From Heritagella sp051881655 (GTDB taxonomy: Bacteria > Bacillota > Clostridia > Oscillospirales > Acutalibacteraceae): 9,222 nt of DNA. The position numbers were made by a program, and so were the translations under genes. The stretch spans positions 1 to 9,222 of the forward strand of contig JBJEQH010000170.1 in NCBI GenBank assembly GCA_051881655.1. Reading direction: 5' to 3'. This document shows positions 1 to 4,968 of the stretch, in pieces. The notes beneath the pieces are model-generated. The model did no database searches and was not told where the DNA came from. It saw only the letters and a program-made list of their open reading frames with translations. How positions within the stretch are numbered: position 1 is the first letter of the stretch; each line of letters begins with the position of its first letter.

Positions 1-695
1 TGGTTCGCCATTCCGGGATTGCTACGGCTCATAATCACCTGGCTCAGCCATGCAGAAACCACGCACAGCACCGGAATAATCCACATGAAGGAGAAAAAGT
101 CGCTGCCAGCCGGCGTCTGCAGAAGATCCAGTCCCAAAAATTTGAATCCCCGGGACAAAAAGCCGATCTGATCCAGTTCCGAAGCAGAGAATACATCGGT
201 CAGATACACCTTCAATGTGTCAAAATGCCGGATGATGTCCATCTCGATATTCTGGTTCGAGATAAACTGAGCACTCACACCGGGAATGGTCTGCATTACA
301 CTGGTGGCCTTGTCAATTACATCTTTTCCAATATGCAGCACGTTCTGCAGCGGGTACAGCACCGAATAATAAATACCAAACATAATAGGGAACGGCAGCA
401 GCGTCGACAAACAGCCGCTCGTAGGGCTGACGCCCTCCTTATCATACAGCTTCTGCAGTTCTTCGCTGTATTTCTGCCGGTTGTTCCCGTATTTCTCCTG
501 CAGCTCTTTGGCCTTCGCCTGCACTTTTGCCTGCGCAGCCATATTCTTCTGCTGCTTGATATTCGTGGGGAACATCAGCACGCGCAGAATCACCGTAAAG
601 ATGATAATCGCCACCCCATAGTTCCGGACGACCAAATACAACGCCCAGAGCAGGTAGCCCAGGATGCCGCCAAAAAAATTAAAAATTTCTAACAT
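1..695 (-). CDS. yidC: YidC/Oxa1 membrane protein insertase, partial (C-terminus beyond left edge)
   Basis: This protein inserts and folds membrane proteins in the cytoplasmic membrane, alone or with SecYEG. About 231 residues are visible; the gene runs off the left edge without a stop. I see a first membrane segment (about residues 11-42) containing Arg38 in the context VILRVLMFP, the usual place of the hydrophilic-groove arginine of Gram-positive YidC. A Lys/Gln-rich cytoplasmic loop follows (about 45-90), predicted to be helical-hairpin in this family. The second segment starts with GCLSTLLPFPI (94-104), matching the conserved GCLP..IQ.PI block. Another hydrophobic segment begins near residue 199. 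There is no signal peptide or lipobox, unlike Bacillus SpoIIIJ, which fits clostridial homologues. The ATG at 693-695 has GAGGTG (704-709) 8 bases upstream. It is the last visible gene of the rpmH-rnpA-yidD-yidC group. Confidence 0.95.
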   Translation of the reverse strand, partial: MLEIFNFFGGILGYLLWALYLVVRNYGVAIIIFTVILRVLMFPTNIKQQKNMAAQAKVQAKAKELQEKYGNNRQKYSEELQKLYDKEGVSPTSGCLSTLLPFPIMFGIYYSVLYPLQNVLHIGKDVIDKATSVMQTIPGVSAQFISNQNIEMDIIRHFDTLKVYLTDVFSASELDQIGFLSRGFKFLGLDLLQTPAGSDFFSFMWIIPVLCVVSAWLSQVIMSRSNPGMAN

Positions 696-762
696 AGAAA
701 GGGCACCTCAATCATTTTCGTCCCTTATGGAGGAATAGAAGAGCGGGACGTTTCTCAAATTT

Positions 763-1044
763 TCACTTTTGTTCCGGTTCGTTCGCCCGCTTGTCCCGGA
801 CAAACTGGGATTTTCTCCCGGGGAAAGGAATTTTCTCCGGGACCAGGTCCACCCCGCCCCGGCTGAACGGGTTGCACCGCAAAATGCGCCAGAGGGAGAG
901 TAAGCCTCCCAAAAACGCCCCGTGCCGCTCAATAGCCTCAATGGCATAGCGCGAGCAAGTGGGATAATACTTACAGCACGGAGGATGGCGCGGCGAAATA
1001 TTTTTCTGATAAAAACGGATCAGGGACAAAAAAAACTTTTTCAT
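763..1044 (-). CDS. yidD: Membrane protein insertion efficiency factor YidD
   Basis: YidD is a small protein associated with the inner face of the membrane that aids YidC-dependent insertion; its mechanism is not settled. The 93-residue product shows the family signature almost complete: an amphipathic N-terminus with FYQKNISP (11-18), CCKYYPTCSRYAIEAIERHG (23-42) and LRCNPFSRGGVDLVP (55-69), with cysteines at 23, 24, 30 and 57. The C-terminal 20 residues are charged and variable, as usual. The ATG lies inside the rnpA stop (ATGA overlap, 1041-1044), so translational coupling to rnpA is likely. A 67-base gap containing an inverted repeat separates it from yidC. Identification rests on the motifs and on the conserved position between rnpA and yidC. 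Confidence 0.96.
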   Translation of the reverse strand: MKKFFLSLIRFYQKNISPRHPPCCKYYPTCSRYAIEAIERHGAFLGGLLSLWRILRCNPFSRGGVDLVPEKIPFPGRKSQFVRDKRANEPEQK

Positions 1045-1382
1045 TTCTGTTCCAGCACACCCGCTTTTTTCAATTCCTGGCGCAGGGCTTTTTCCACAGC
1101 GGTGCTTTTGACAAACGGGGTTTTCCCCCGGGCCACCAAAATCAGCTCCGTCCCGGGTTTTACCTCATTCTGAAGAGAACGGAACGCCTCCCGAATCACC
1201 CGGCGGGAGCGGTTGCGCTGCACCGCATTTCCAATCTTCTTACTGGTTGTGATCCCCAGACGGATCTGTGTCCCCCGGGTGCGCCGCACATAGAGGACGA
1301 CAACTGGCGTCACATAGCTTTTCCCTCTGGCATACAGCCGGCGGAAATCCCGATTCTCACAAATGGGGACATATCGGTCCAT
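1041..1382 (-). CDS. rnpA: Ribonuclease P protein component
   Basis: RnpA is the protein subunit of RNase P. It binds the leader of precursor tRNAs and, with the RNA subunit (not in this window), helps remove the 5' leader. The 113-residue length is normal for the family. I see ENRDFRRLYARGKSYVTP near the N-terminus (9-26), typical of the substrate-cleft region, and the RNR box GNAVQRNRSRRVIREAFR (51-68), the family's diagnostic basic helix. The start at 1380-1382 has only a weak purine-rich upstream stretch rather than a clear AGGAGG, but it places the conserved NRDF block where the family has it. The gene lies 176 bases beyond rpmH, past a hairpin with a U-run, and its stop overlaps the yidD start by four bases. 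Read-through from rpmH may set its expression. Confidence 0.97.
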   Translation of the reverse strand: MDRYVPICENRDFRRLYARGKSYVTPVVVLYVRRTRGTQIRLGITTSKKIGNAVQRNRSRRVIREAFRSLQNEVKPGTELILVARGKTPFVKSTAVEKALRQELKKAGVLEQK

Positions 1383-1459
1383 CTTTCATCCACTCTCTGA
1401 AAAACCGTTCCAATCCCACCCCGGCGGGACTGGATTCTCCTTCTGCTTCATCCGCATAT

Positions 1460-1486
1460 AAAAAGAAAGGCCACACAACGGTGGCC
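1460..1486 (-). terminator. Intrinsic terminator or attenuator between rpmH and rnpA
   Basis: Read on the minus strand, GGCCAC, a six-base loop and GTGGCC (1469-1474 pairing with 1481-1486) form a GC-rich stem followed at once by TTTCTTTTT (1468-1460). This is the standard layout of a rho-independent terminator. It lies 73 bases after the rpmH stop and 77 bases before rnpA. I see no convincing promoter between it and rnpA, so I infer partial termination that keeps L34 output well above RnpA/YidD/YidC. Confidence 0.72.
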
Positions 1487-1558
1487 CTTTTACGAGTGCC
1501 CCTCCTTCTCCTTTTCAAAAAGAAAATCCGGAACGGGCACCGTATTTATGGGACAAAA

Positions 1559-1693
1559 TCAGTAGGTCAGGCGGGCTCTGCCCTTCGCTCTGCGGCGGGC
1601 CAGTACCTTGCGGCCGTTTTTGTCAGCCATTCTCTTGCGGAAACCATGCTCCTTTTTTCTGTGGAGCTTCTTGGGCTGGTACGTTCTAAGCAT
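1559..1693 (-). CDS. rpmH: 50S ribosomal protein L34
   Basis: L34 is a 44-residue basic protein of the large ribosomal subunit that binds 23S rRNA. The product begins MLRTYQPKKLHRKKEHGFRK and continues RMADKNGRKVLARRRAKGRA, ending RLTY. This is the L34 consensus (usually MKRT(Y/F)QP...GFR.RM....GR.VL..RR.KGR..L) over its whole length. The ATG at 1691-1693 is preceded by a full AGGAGGT (1702-1708) with 8 bases of spacing. It is the first gene of the leftward cluster, with a near-perfect promoter just upstream, as expected for a highly expressed ribosomal gene. The final Tyr instead of Thr/Ser is a small deviation without obvious meaning. Confidence 0.98.
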   Translation of the reverse strand: MLRTYQPKKLHRKKEHGFRKRMADKNGRKVLARRRAKGRARLTY

Positions 1694-1733
1694 TCACATT
1701 TACCTCCTTTCGAGGATAACCTTGCAAGTTAGC

Positions 1734-1763
1734 ATTATACCTTATAAAAAGGGTTTCTGTCAA
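1734..1763 (-). promoter_or_regulatory. Strong sigma-A-type promoter of rpmH
   Basis: On the minus strand TTGACA (1758-1763) and TATAAT (1734-1739) are both perfect consensus boxes, separated by 18 bases. The predicted start of transcription is near 1727, giving a leader of about 34 bases that contains the rpmH ribosome site. It diverges from the dnaA promoter about 180 bases away. Confidence 0.88.
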
Positions 1764-1944
1764 TGTTTTTTTCAAAAATCCAGCCGCCATGCGGTTTCCC
1801 GGCTTTTTGGGGAATTTCTCTTTATTTTCCACCGTGTCCGCCAAGGAAGGACACGACTTTTCCAATCCCGATTTTCCGGGGCTTTTTCGATCACTTTTCC
1901 CAAAAGATTCCCCTTTTTCTCCCCGGGATTTTCACGCTCAATTG

Positions 1945-1973
1945 TTGAAAACTTTCTCTTTTTTGTGTACAAT
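1945..1973 (+). promoter_or_regulatory. Probable dnaA promoter
   Basis: TTGAAA (1945-1950) and TACAAT (1968-1973), separated by 17 bases, make a good sigma-A-type promoter with one mismatch in each box. The expected start of transcription is near 1980, so the dnaA message would have a leader of about 170 bases. The -35 box lies inside GTTGAAAAC (1944-1952), whose reverse complement GTTTTCAAC occurs twice in the dnaA-dnaN gap. This suggests that a shared protein binds both places, possibly autoregulation; that part is inference. Confidence 0.78.
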
Positions 1974-2014
1974 AATAAAGTGTATCCCTGTCCTTTTTTC
2001 GTGGTTTCCCGCCC

Positions 2015-2044
2015 TTTCTTCCGAACTTCTCCTTCCGGAAGAAA
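2015..2044 (+). promoter_or_regulatory. Hairpin in the dnaA leader
   Basis: TTTCTTCCG (2015-2023) and CGGAAGAAA (2036-2044) can pair perfectly over 9 bases with a 12-base loop. No U-run follows directly, so it is not a plain terminator. It lies between the predicted transcription start and the ribosome site and could affect mRNA stability or translation; no role is demonstrated. Confidence 0.4.
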
Positions 2045-2153
2045 ATTCACAGGATCCTTTTTCCTTTATCGTTTCGTTTTATAGATAGAGTGGACAGGCC
2101 GTTTTCTTTGCACCGTTTCTGATGAAATCAATATGAAAGAGAGGAACCCCACC

Positions 2154-3476
2154 ATGGAATCTGTTGGATCATTTGCCGAAGCCTGGGAGCTGATCTGCAG
2201 TTACTGCCGCGAGCGCATCACCGAAGTCGCCTATAATTCCTGGATCAGCCGTATTAAGCCCGTCTCCCTCGATTTTTCAAAAGGAACCGCTATTCTGGAA
2301 GTTCCCAACGAATTTCACAAGCAGACTCTCACCCGCTGCTACAGCGATCTTCTCAGTGAGGCGTTCGGCGTGGTCTTTGGACCCGGCATTGAAATTCAGC
2401 TAAGCACTCCGGAAGAGCTGTCGTCTGACCGGAAGAAGAATGACTCGCTGCCCAAAAGCGATAATTACGAATTCACGTTTGATACCTTTATTGTGGGGCC
2501 CTCCAACAAGTTTGCCCATGCGGCCTGCATGGCGGTAGCCAGCCGCCCGGCCACCCTCTATAATCCGCTGTTCATCTACGGCAACTCCGGTCTGGGAAAA
2601 ACCCATCTGCTGTATGCCATCACCAACCAGATTAAAGAGGAAAATGAGGATGTCAACATCATCTACATCAAGGGCGATGATTTTACCAACGAACTGATCG
2701 ACGCCATCCGCAAGGGCACCACGGCGGATTTTCGGCAGAAATACCGCAAGGCTGATGTACTGCTGGTGGACGACATTCAGTTTATCGCCGGCAAGGAATC
2801 CACCCAGGAAGAATTCTTCCATACCTTTAATACGCTGTATGAATCGAAAAAACAGATCGTTCTGACCAGTGACCGTCCCCCGAAGGATATTGCCACCCTG
2901 GAGGACCGGCTGAAAACCCGCTTTGAGTGGGGCCTGACGGCGGATATCCAGCCGCCGGATTTCGAGACGCGCATCGCTATTATTAAAAGAAAAGCCGAGC
3001 TGCTGGATCTGGAAGTCTCAGACCAGGTGTGTGAGTATATCGCCAATAAATTAAAGAGCAATATCCGCCAGCTGGAGGGCGCCGTAAAGAAACTGAAGGC
3101 GTATAATCTGCTGGAGGAGAAGGCACCGAATATCAGCACCGCCCAGGCGGCTATCCGGGATATCATCAATAACGACCAGCCGGCACCGGTTACCATCGAG
3201 AAAATTATCGAAGAGGTCGGCCGCACCTTCGGCGTCAGCCCCGCAGACATCCGTTCCAGCAAGCGGAATGCCGCCATCTCCAATGCCCGTCAGATCGCCA
3301 TGTATGTGGTGCGCGAAATCACCCAGCTTCCCATGGCTTCGGTCGGCGCGGAATTCGGCGGGCGCGACCACTCGACGGTGGTGTACGCCACCCAGCAGGT
3401 GGAGAAGAACATGACCCGCGATCCCAGAACCAAGGCAACGGTCGAGGATATCATCAAGAATATTCGGGACCGGTAA
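2154..3476 (+). CDS. dnaA: Chromosomal replication initiator protein DnaA
   Basis: DnaA is the AAA+ ATPase that binds DnaA boxes at oriC, melts the duplex and helps load the replicative helicase. With this start it has 440 residues, normal for Firmicutes. Domain I (about 1-80) carries the helicase/self-interaction fold, with AYNSWI..I as in homologues. A short linker follows. The AAA+ domain has Walker A GNSGLGKT (143-150), Walker B LLVDD (203-207), the arginine-finger segment TRFEWGL with Arg256, and the sensor II segment NIRQLEGAV with Arg305. Domain IV ends with the DnaA-box-reading signature GGRDHSTV (402-409). An ATG at 2133 would add seven residues but has no ribosome site. The ATG at 2154 has AGAGAGG ending at 2144, 9 bases upstream, so I chose it. 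The gene is probably autoregulated, because a DnaA-box-like site and a shared 9-mer lie at its promoter. Confidence 0.98.
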   Translation: MESVGSFAEAWELICSYCRERITEVAYNSWISRIKPVSLDFSKGTAILEVPNEFHKQTLTRCYSDLLSEAFGVVFGPGIEIQLSTPEELSSDRKKNDSLPKSDNYEFTFDTFIVGPSNKFAHAACMAVASRPATLYNPLFIYGNSGLGKTHLLYAITNQIKEENEDVNIIYIKGDDFTNELIDAIRKGTTADFRQKYRKADVLLVDDIQFIAGKESTQEEFFHTFNTLYESKKQIVLTSDRPPKDIATLEDRLKTRFEWGLTADIQPPDFETRIAIIKRKAELLDLEVSDQVCEYIANKLKSNIRQLEGAVKKLKAYNLLEEKAPNISTAQAAIRDIINNDQPAPVTIEKIIEEVGRTFGVSPADIRSSKRNAAISNARQIAMYVVREITQLPMASVGAEFGGRDHSTVVYATQQVEKNMTRDPRTKATVEDIIKNIRDR

Positions 3477-3519
3477 CCCCTATTTTTGAGGGAAAGGAAA
3501 AGTGAACAGATTTTCCACC

Positions 3520-3540
3520 TTTTCACAAAACCGGTGAAAA
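3520..3540. repeat. Inverted repeat TTTTCAC/GTGAAAA in oriC candidate
   Basis: TTTTCAC (3520-3526) and GTGAAAA (3534-3540) are perfect inverted copies 7 bases apart. Each arm overlaps a one-mismatch DnaA box, so the repeat is best read as two convergent DnaA sites rather than an RNA hairpin. It begins 43 bases after the dnaA stop and has no proper U-run after it. Confidence 0.55.
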
Positions 3541-3583
3541 AGTCGGGTTTGGCCCCTTTTTTCGGGCCCTTCCGCTTTTCACT

Positions 3584-3614
3584 TGTTTTCAACTTTCCCC
3601 ACCGTGTTTTCAAC
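3584..3614 (+). repeat. Direct repeat of TGTTTTCAAC, 21-bp period
   Basis: TGTTTTCAAC occurs at 3584-3593 and again at 3605-3614, start to start 21 bases, close to two helical turns, so both copies face the same side of the DNA. The core GTTTTCAAC also occurs in inverse orientation over the dnaA -35 box (1944-1952). The binding protein is unknown. It could be a diverged DnaA site or a site for another initiation regulator. Confidence 0.6.
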
Positions 3615-3619
3615 ATATC

Positions 3620-3653
3620 GTGGAGAAATCCGGACTCTCTCTTTTTTCTCCAC
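3620..3653. repeat. Inverted repeat GTGGAGAA/TTCTCCAC in oriC candidate
   Basis: GTGGAGAA (3620-3627) and TTCTCCAC (3646-3653) are perfect 8-base inverted copies separated by 18 bases. Both arms are DnaA-box-like (TTCTCCACR on the appropriate strand), so they may be a pair of convergent DnaA sites flanking a CT-rich spacer. Confidence 0.55.
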
Positions 3654-3719
3654 AATCTATAAACCGTACAACTTTGCATATTTATTCTGGCTTTTTAGGT
3701 GGGACGTGCCTTTCCGAAG

Positions 3720-3764
3720 TTGTCCACTTTTCCCGCCTCCCTACTACTCATTCTGAATAAATAG
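3720..3764 (+). other. Candidate basal unwinding element: DnaA box, GC-rich spacer, DnaA-trio-like triplets
   Basis: TTGTCCACT (3720-3728) is followed by a C-rich spacer (3732-3741) and then CTACTACTCATTCTGAAT from 3741, leading into AATAAATAG. In B. subtilis a DnaA box, a GC-rich segment and repeated triplets (3'-GAT-5' on the bound strand, CTA on the other) guide DnaA onto single-stranded DNA. The order and orientation here match. Only the first two triplets are perfect and the box has two mismatches, so the call is suggestive. Confidence 0.55.
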
Positions 3765-3803
3765 CTATCCTACCGATTAAAAGGAACCAAGGAGGACCGA
3801 ACT

Positions 3804-4910
3804 ATGAAAATTACGGTTCATCAAAAGACGCTGGCTGATGCTGTGTTGAATATTCAGCGCGCCGTGTCCACAAAATCGACAATCCCGGCATTAGAGGGAA
3901 TCCTTCTGAAGGCCGGAAACAACGAACTGACATTGAACGGCTACAATCTGGAACTGGGGATGACCACCACCCTGCCCGCTTCGGTGGAGGATCCCGGCAG
4001 CATCATCCTCAGCGCCCGGCTTTTCAGCGACATCGTCCGCCGTATGCCCGGGGAGCAGCTGACCATCACGGTAGATAACCGCCAGGTCGCCCAGATCGTC
4101 TGCGGCGCCAGCAGCTTCTCCATTATCGGGATCCCCGCCGAGGAATTCCCGGAATTCCCGGCTGTCTCGCAGACCACTTCCTTTAAAATGGAACACAAGG
4201 TGCTGAAAAGCATGATCCGGCAGACCATTTTCGCCATTTCCCAGAGCGACGCCAAGCCGGTCCACACCGGCAGCCTGTTCGAACTGGAGGACGGGGTGCT
4301 GCATGTGGTCTCGGTGGATGGCTACCGGCTGGCCATGCGCTGCGAAAACGTAAACTTTGACGGTTCCCTCAGTTTTGTGGTACCGGGCAAAACCCTCAGC
4401 GAGGTGCTCAAACTGCTGAGCGATGACGACTCCGAGGTGACCATCTGTGTCGGGCCCCGCCATATTCTGTTTACCATCCACGGGTACACGGTCCTCTCCA
4501 ACCTTTTGGAGGGCGAGTTCCTCGATTACCGGGCGGCTATCCCGCGGGACAGCTCCACGGTGATCAAAATGCGCACCCGGGATCTGATGGACAGCGTCGA
4601 GCGCGTGTCCCTTCTGATCACCGACCGGGTGAAAAGTCCGGTGCGAAGCGTATTTGAAGAGAACAGTGTAAAACTGAGCTGCTCGACCGCGATGGGCCGT
4701 GCGGCGGATCAGTCCCCCTGCACCATGGAGGGATCCCCGGTGGAGATGGGCTTTAATAACCGCTATCTGCTCGATGCCCTGCACAATGCCGAGGACGACG
4801 AGATCCGAATTGAACTGCGAGGACCCCTCTCCCCTATGAAGATTCTGCCCCTGCAGGGCGAGAGTTATCTGTTCCTCGTGCTGCCGGTGCGGCTGAAAAA
4901 CGAGGGCTGA
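3804..4910 (+). CDS. dnaN: DNA polymerase III beta subunit (sliding clamp)
   Basis: DnaN forms a ring dimer around DNA and tethers the replicative polymerase and other clamp-binding proteins. The 368-residue length is standard (three similar domains, about 1-120, 125-250 and 251-368). Recognisable blocks are STIPALEGILL (25-35), GYRLAMR (173-179), LLEGEFLDYRAAIP (234-247), FNNRYLLDAL (317-326), PMKI (344-347) and the C-terminal LPVRL (360-364) that lines the peptide-binding pocket. The C-terminus has four extra residues (KNEG) beyond the usual end. The ATG is preceded by AAGGAGG (3789-3795) with 8 bases of spacing. It follows the origin candidate directly, and yaaA starts 58 bases downstream. 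Confidence 0.98.
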   Translation: MKITVHQKTLADAVLNIQRAVSTKSTIPALEGILLKAGNNELTLNGYNLELGMTTTLPASVEDPGSIILSARLFSDIVRRMPGEQLTITVDNRQVAQIVCGASSFSIIGIPAEEFPEFPAVSQTTSFKMEHKVLKSMIRQTIFAISQSDAKPVHTGSLFELEDGVLHVVSVDGYRLAMRCENVNFDGSLSFVVPGKTLSEVLKLLSDDDSEVTICVGPRHILFTIHGYTVLSNLLEGEFLDYRAAIPRDSSTVIKMRTRDLMDSVERVSLLITDRVKSPVRSVFEENSVKLSCSTAMGRAADQSPCTMEGSPVEMGFNNRYLLDALHNAEDDEIRIELRGPLSPMKILPLQGESYLFLVLPVRLKNEG

Positions 4911-4925
4911 GAAAACCGAAAAAGT

Positions 4926-4953
4926 CCCTCTGTATTTTGAGAAAAGCGGAGGG
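4926..4953 (+). promoter_or_regulatory. Hairpin just upstream of the yaaA ribosome site
   Basis: CCCTCTG (4926-4932) can pair with CGGAGGG (4947-4953) through six standard pairs and one G-U pair, with a 14-base loop. It ends two bases before the yaaA ribosome site (AGGAAGG, 4955-4961) and has no U-run, so it is not a terminator. It may influence yaaA translation or mark an mRNA processing site; this is inference from position only. Confidence 0.35.
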
Positions 4954-4968
4954 CAGGAAGGCAAGAGT

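Larger units (their letters stand above)
1764..2153. other. rpmH-dnaA intergenic region and dnaA leader
   Basis: These 390 bases hold no gene I can support. The plus strand is strongly pyrimidine-rich. Visible elements are one near-consensus DnaA box (TTTTCCACC, 1825-1833), an adjoining 7-base inverted repeat (1833-1839 with 1849-1855), the dnaA promoter (1945-1973), a leader hairpin (2015-2023 with 2036-2044), and the octamer TGTCCACT on the minus strand at 2089-2096, which recurs at 3721-3728 in the dnaA-dnaN gap. The scarcity of good DnaA boxes argues against this being the main unwinding site. Some Firmicutes have a two-part origin, and this region could be the upstream part. Confidence 0.6.
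3477..3803. other. Probable oriC: dnaA-dnaN intergenic region
   Basis: This gene-free stretch holds a cluster of near-consensus DnaA boxes (consensus TTWTNCACA). With one mismatch: TTTTCCACC (3511-3519), CTTTTCACA (3519-3527), the minus-strand TTTTTCACC (3533-3541) and TTCTCCACA (3646-3654). With two mismatches: CTTTTCACT (3575-3583), the minus-strand TTCTCCACG (3619-3627) and TTGTCCACT (3720-3728). AT-rich segments lie at about 3655-3690 and 3750-3780. The last box is followed by a GC-rich stretch (3732-3741) and CTA CTA CTC (3741-3749), resembling the box/GC/DnaA-trio unwinding module described for Bacillus subtilis. Two inverted repeats and a 10-base direct repeat are also present. The dnaA-dnaN gap is the usual origin position in this phylum. 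I found no convincing dnaN promoter in it, so dnaN may be read from dnaA or from a non-canonical promoter. Confidence 0.82.

Noticed and set aside
225..692. A 155-codon plus-strand frame opposite yidC
   Set aside because: The minus strand encodes clear YidC motifs over the whole interval; the plus-strand product is low-complexity and Arg/Gln/His-rich.
708..947. A minus-strand frame ending 12 bases before yidC, considered as a MifM-like leader peptide
   Set aside because: Most of it lies within yidD in another frame, it has no ribosome site, and it shows no transmembrane or stalling motif.
1829..1837. CCACCGTGT shared by the dnaA upstream region and the oriC candidate (3599-3607)
   Set aside because: The same 9-mer also occurs inside gyrB near 7792, so it is not specific to the origin region.
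1608..2088. Plus-strand frames in the rpmH-dnaA gap
   Set aside because: The products are Phe/Ser/Pro-rich translations of pyrimidine-rich DNA, in several competing frames, without ribosome sites; the dnaA promoter lies inside them.
2133..2153. Seven-residue N-terminal extension of DnaA from the ATG at 2133
   Set aside because: No ribosome site precedes 2133, while AGAGAGG is well spaced before the ATG at 2154 and lies within the would-be extension.
3551..3570. GGCCC...GGGCC hairpin after dnaA, considered as its terminator
   Set aside because: The stem is five pairs, the T-run is in the loop, and no U-run follows; it is too weak to call.
3655..3780. Possible dnaN promoter in the AT-rich part of the gap
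   Set aside because: Several -10-like hexamers (for example TATAAA, TATTCT, TATCCT) were tested, but none has a -35-like hexamer at 16-18 bases.
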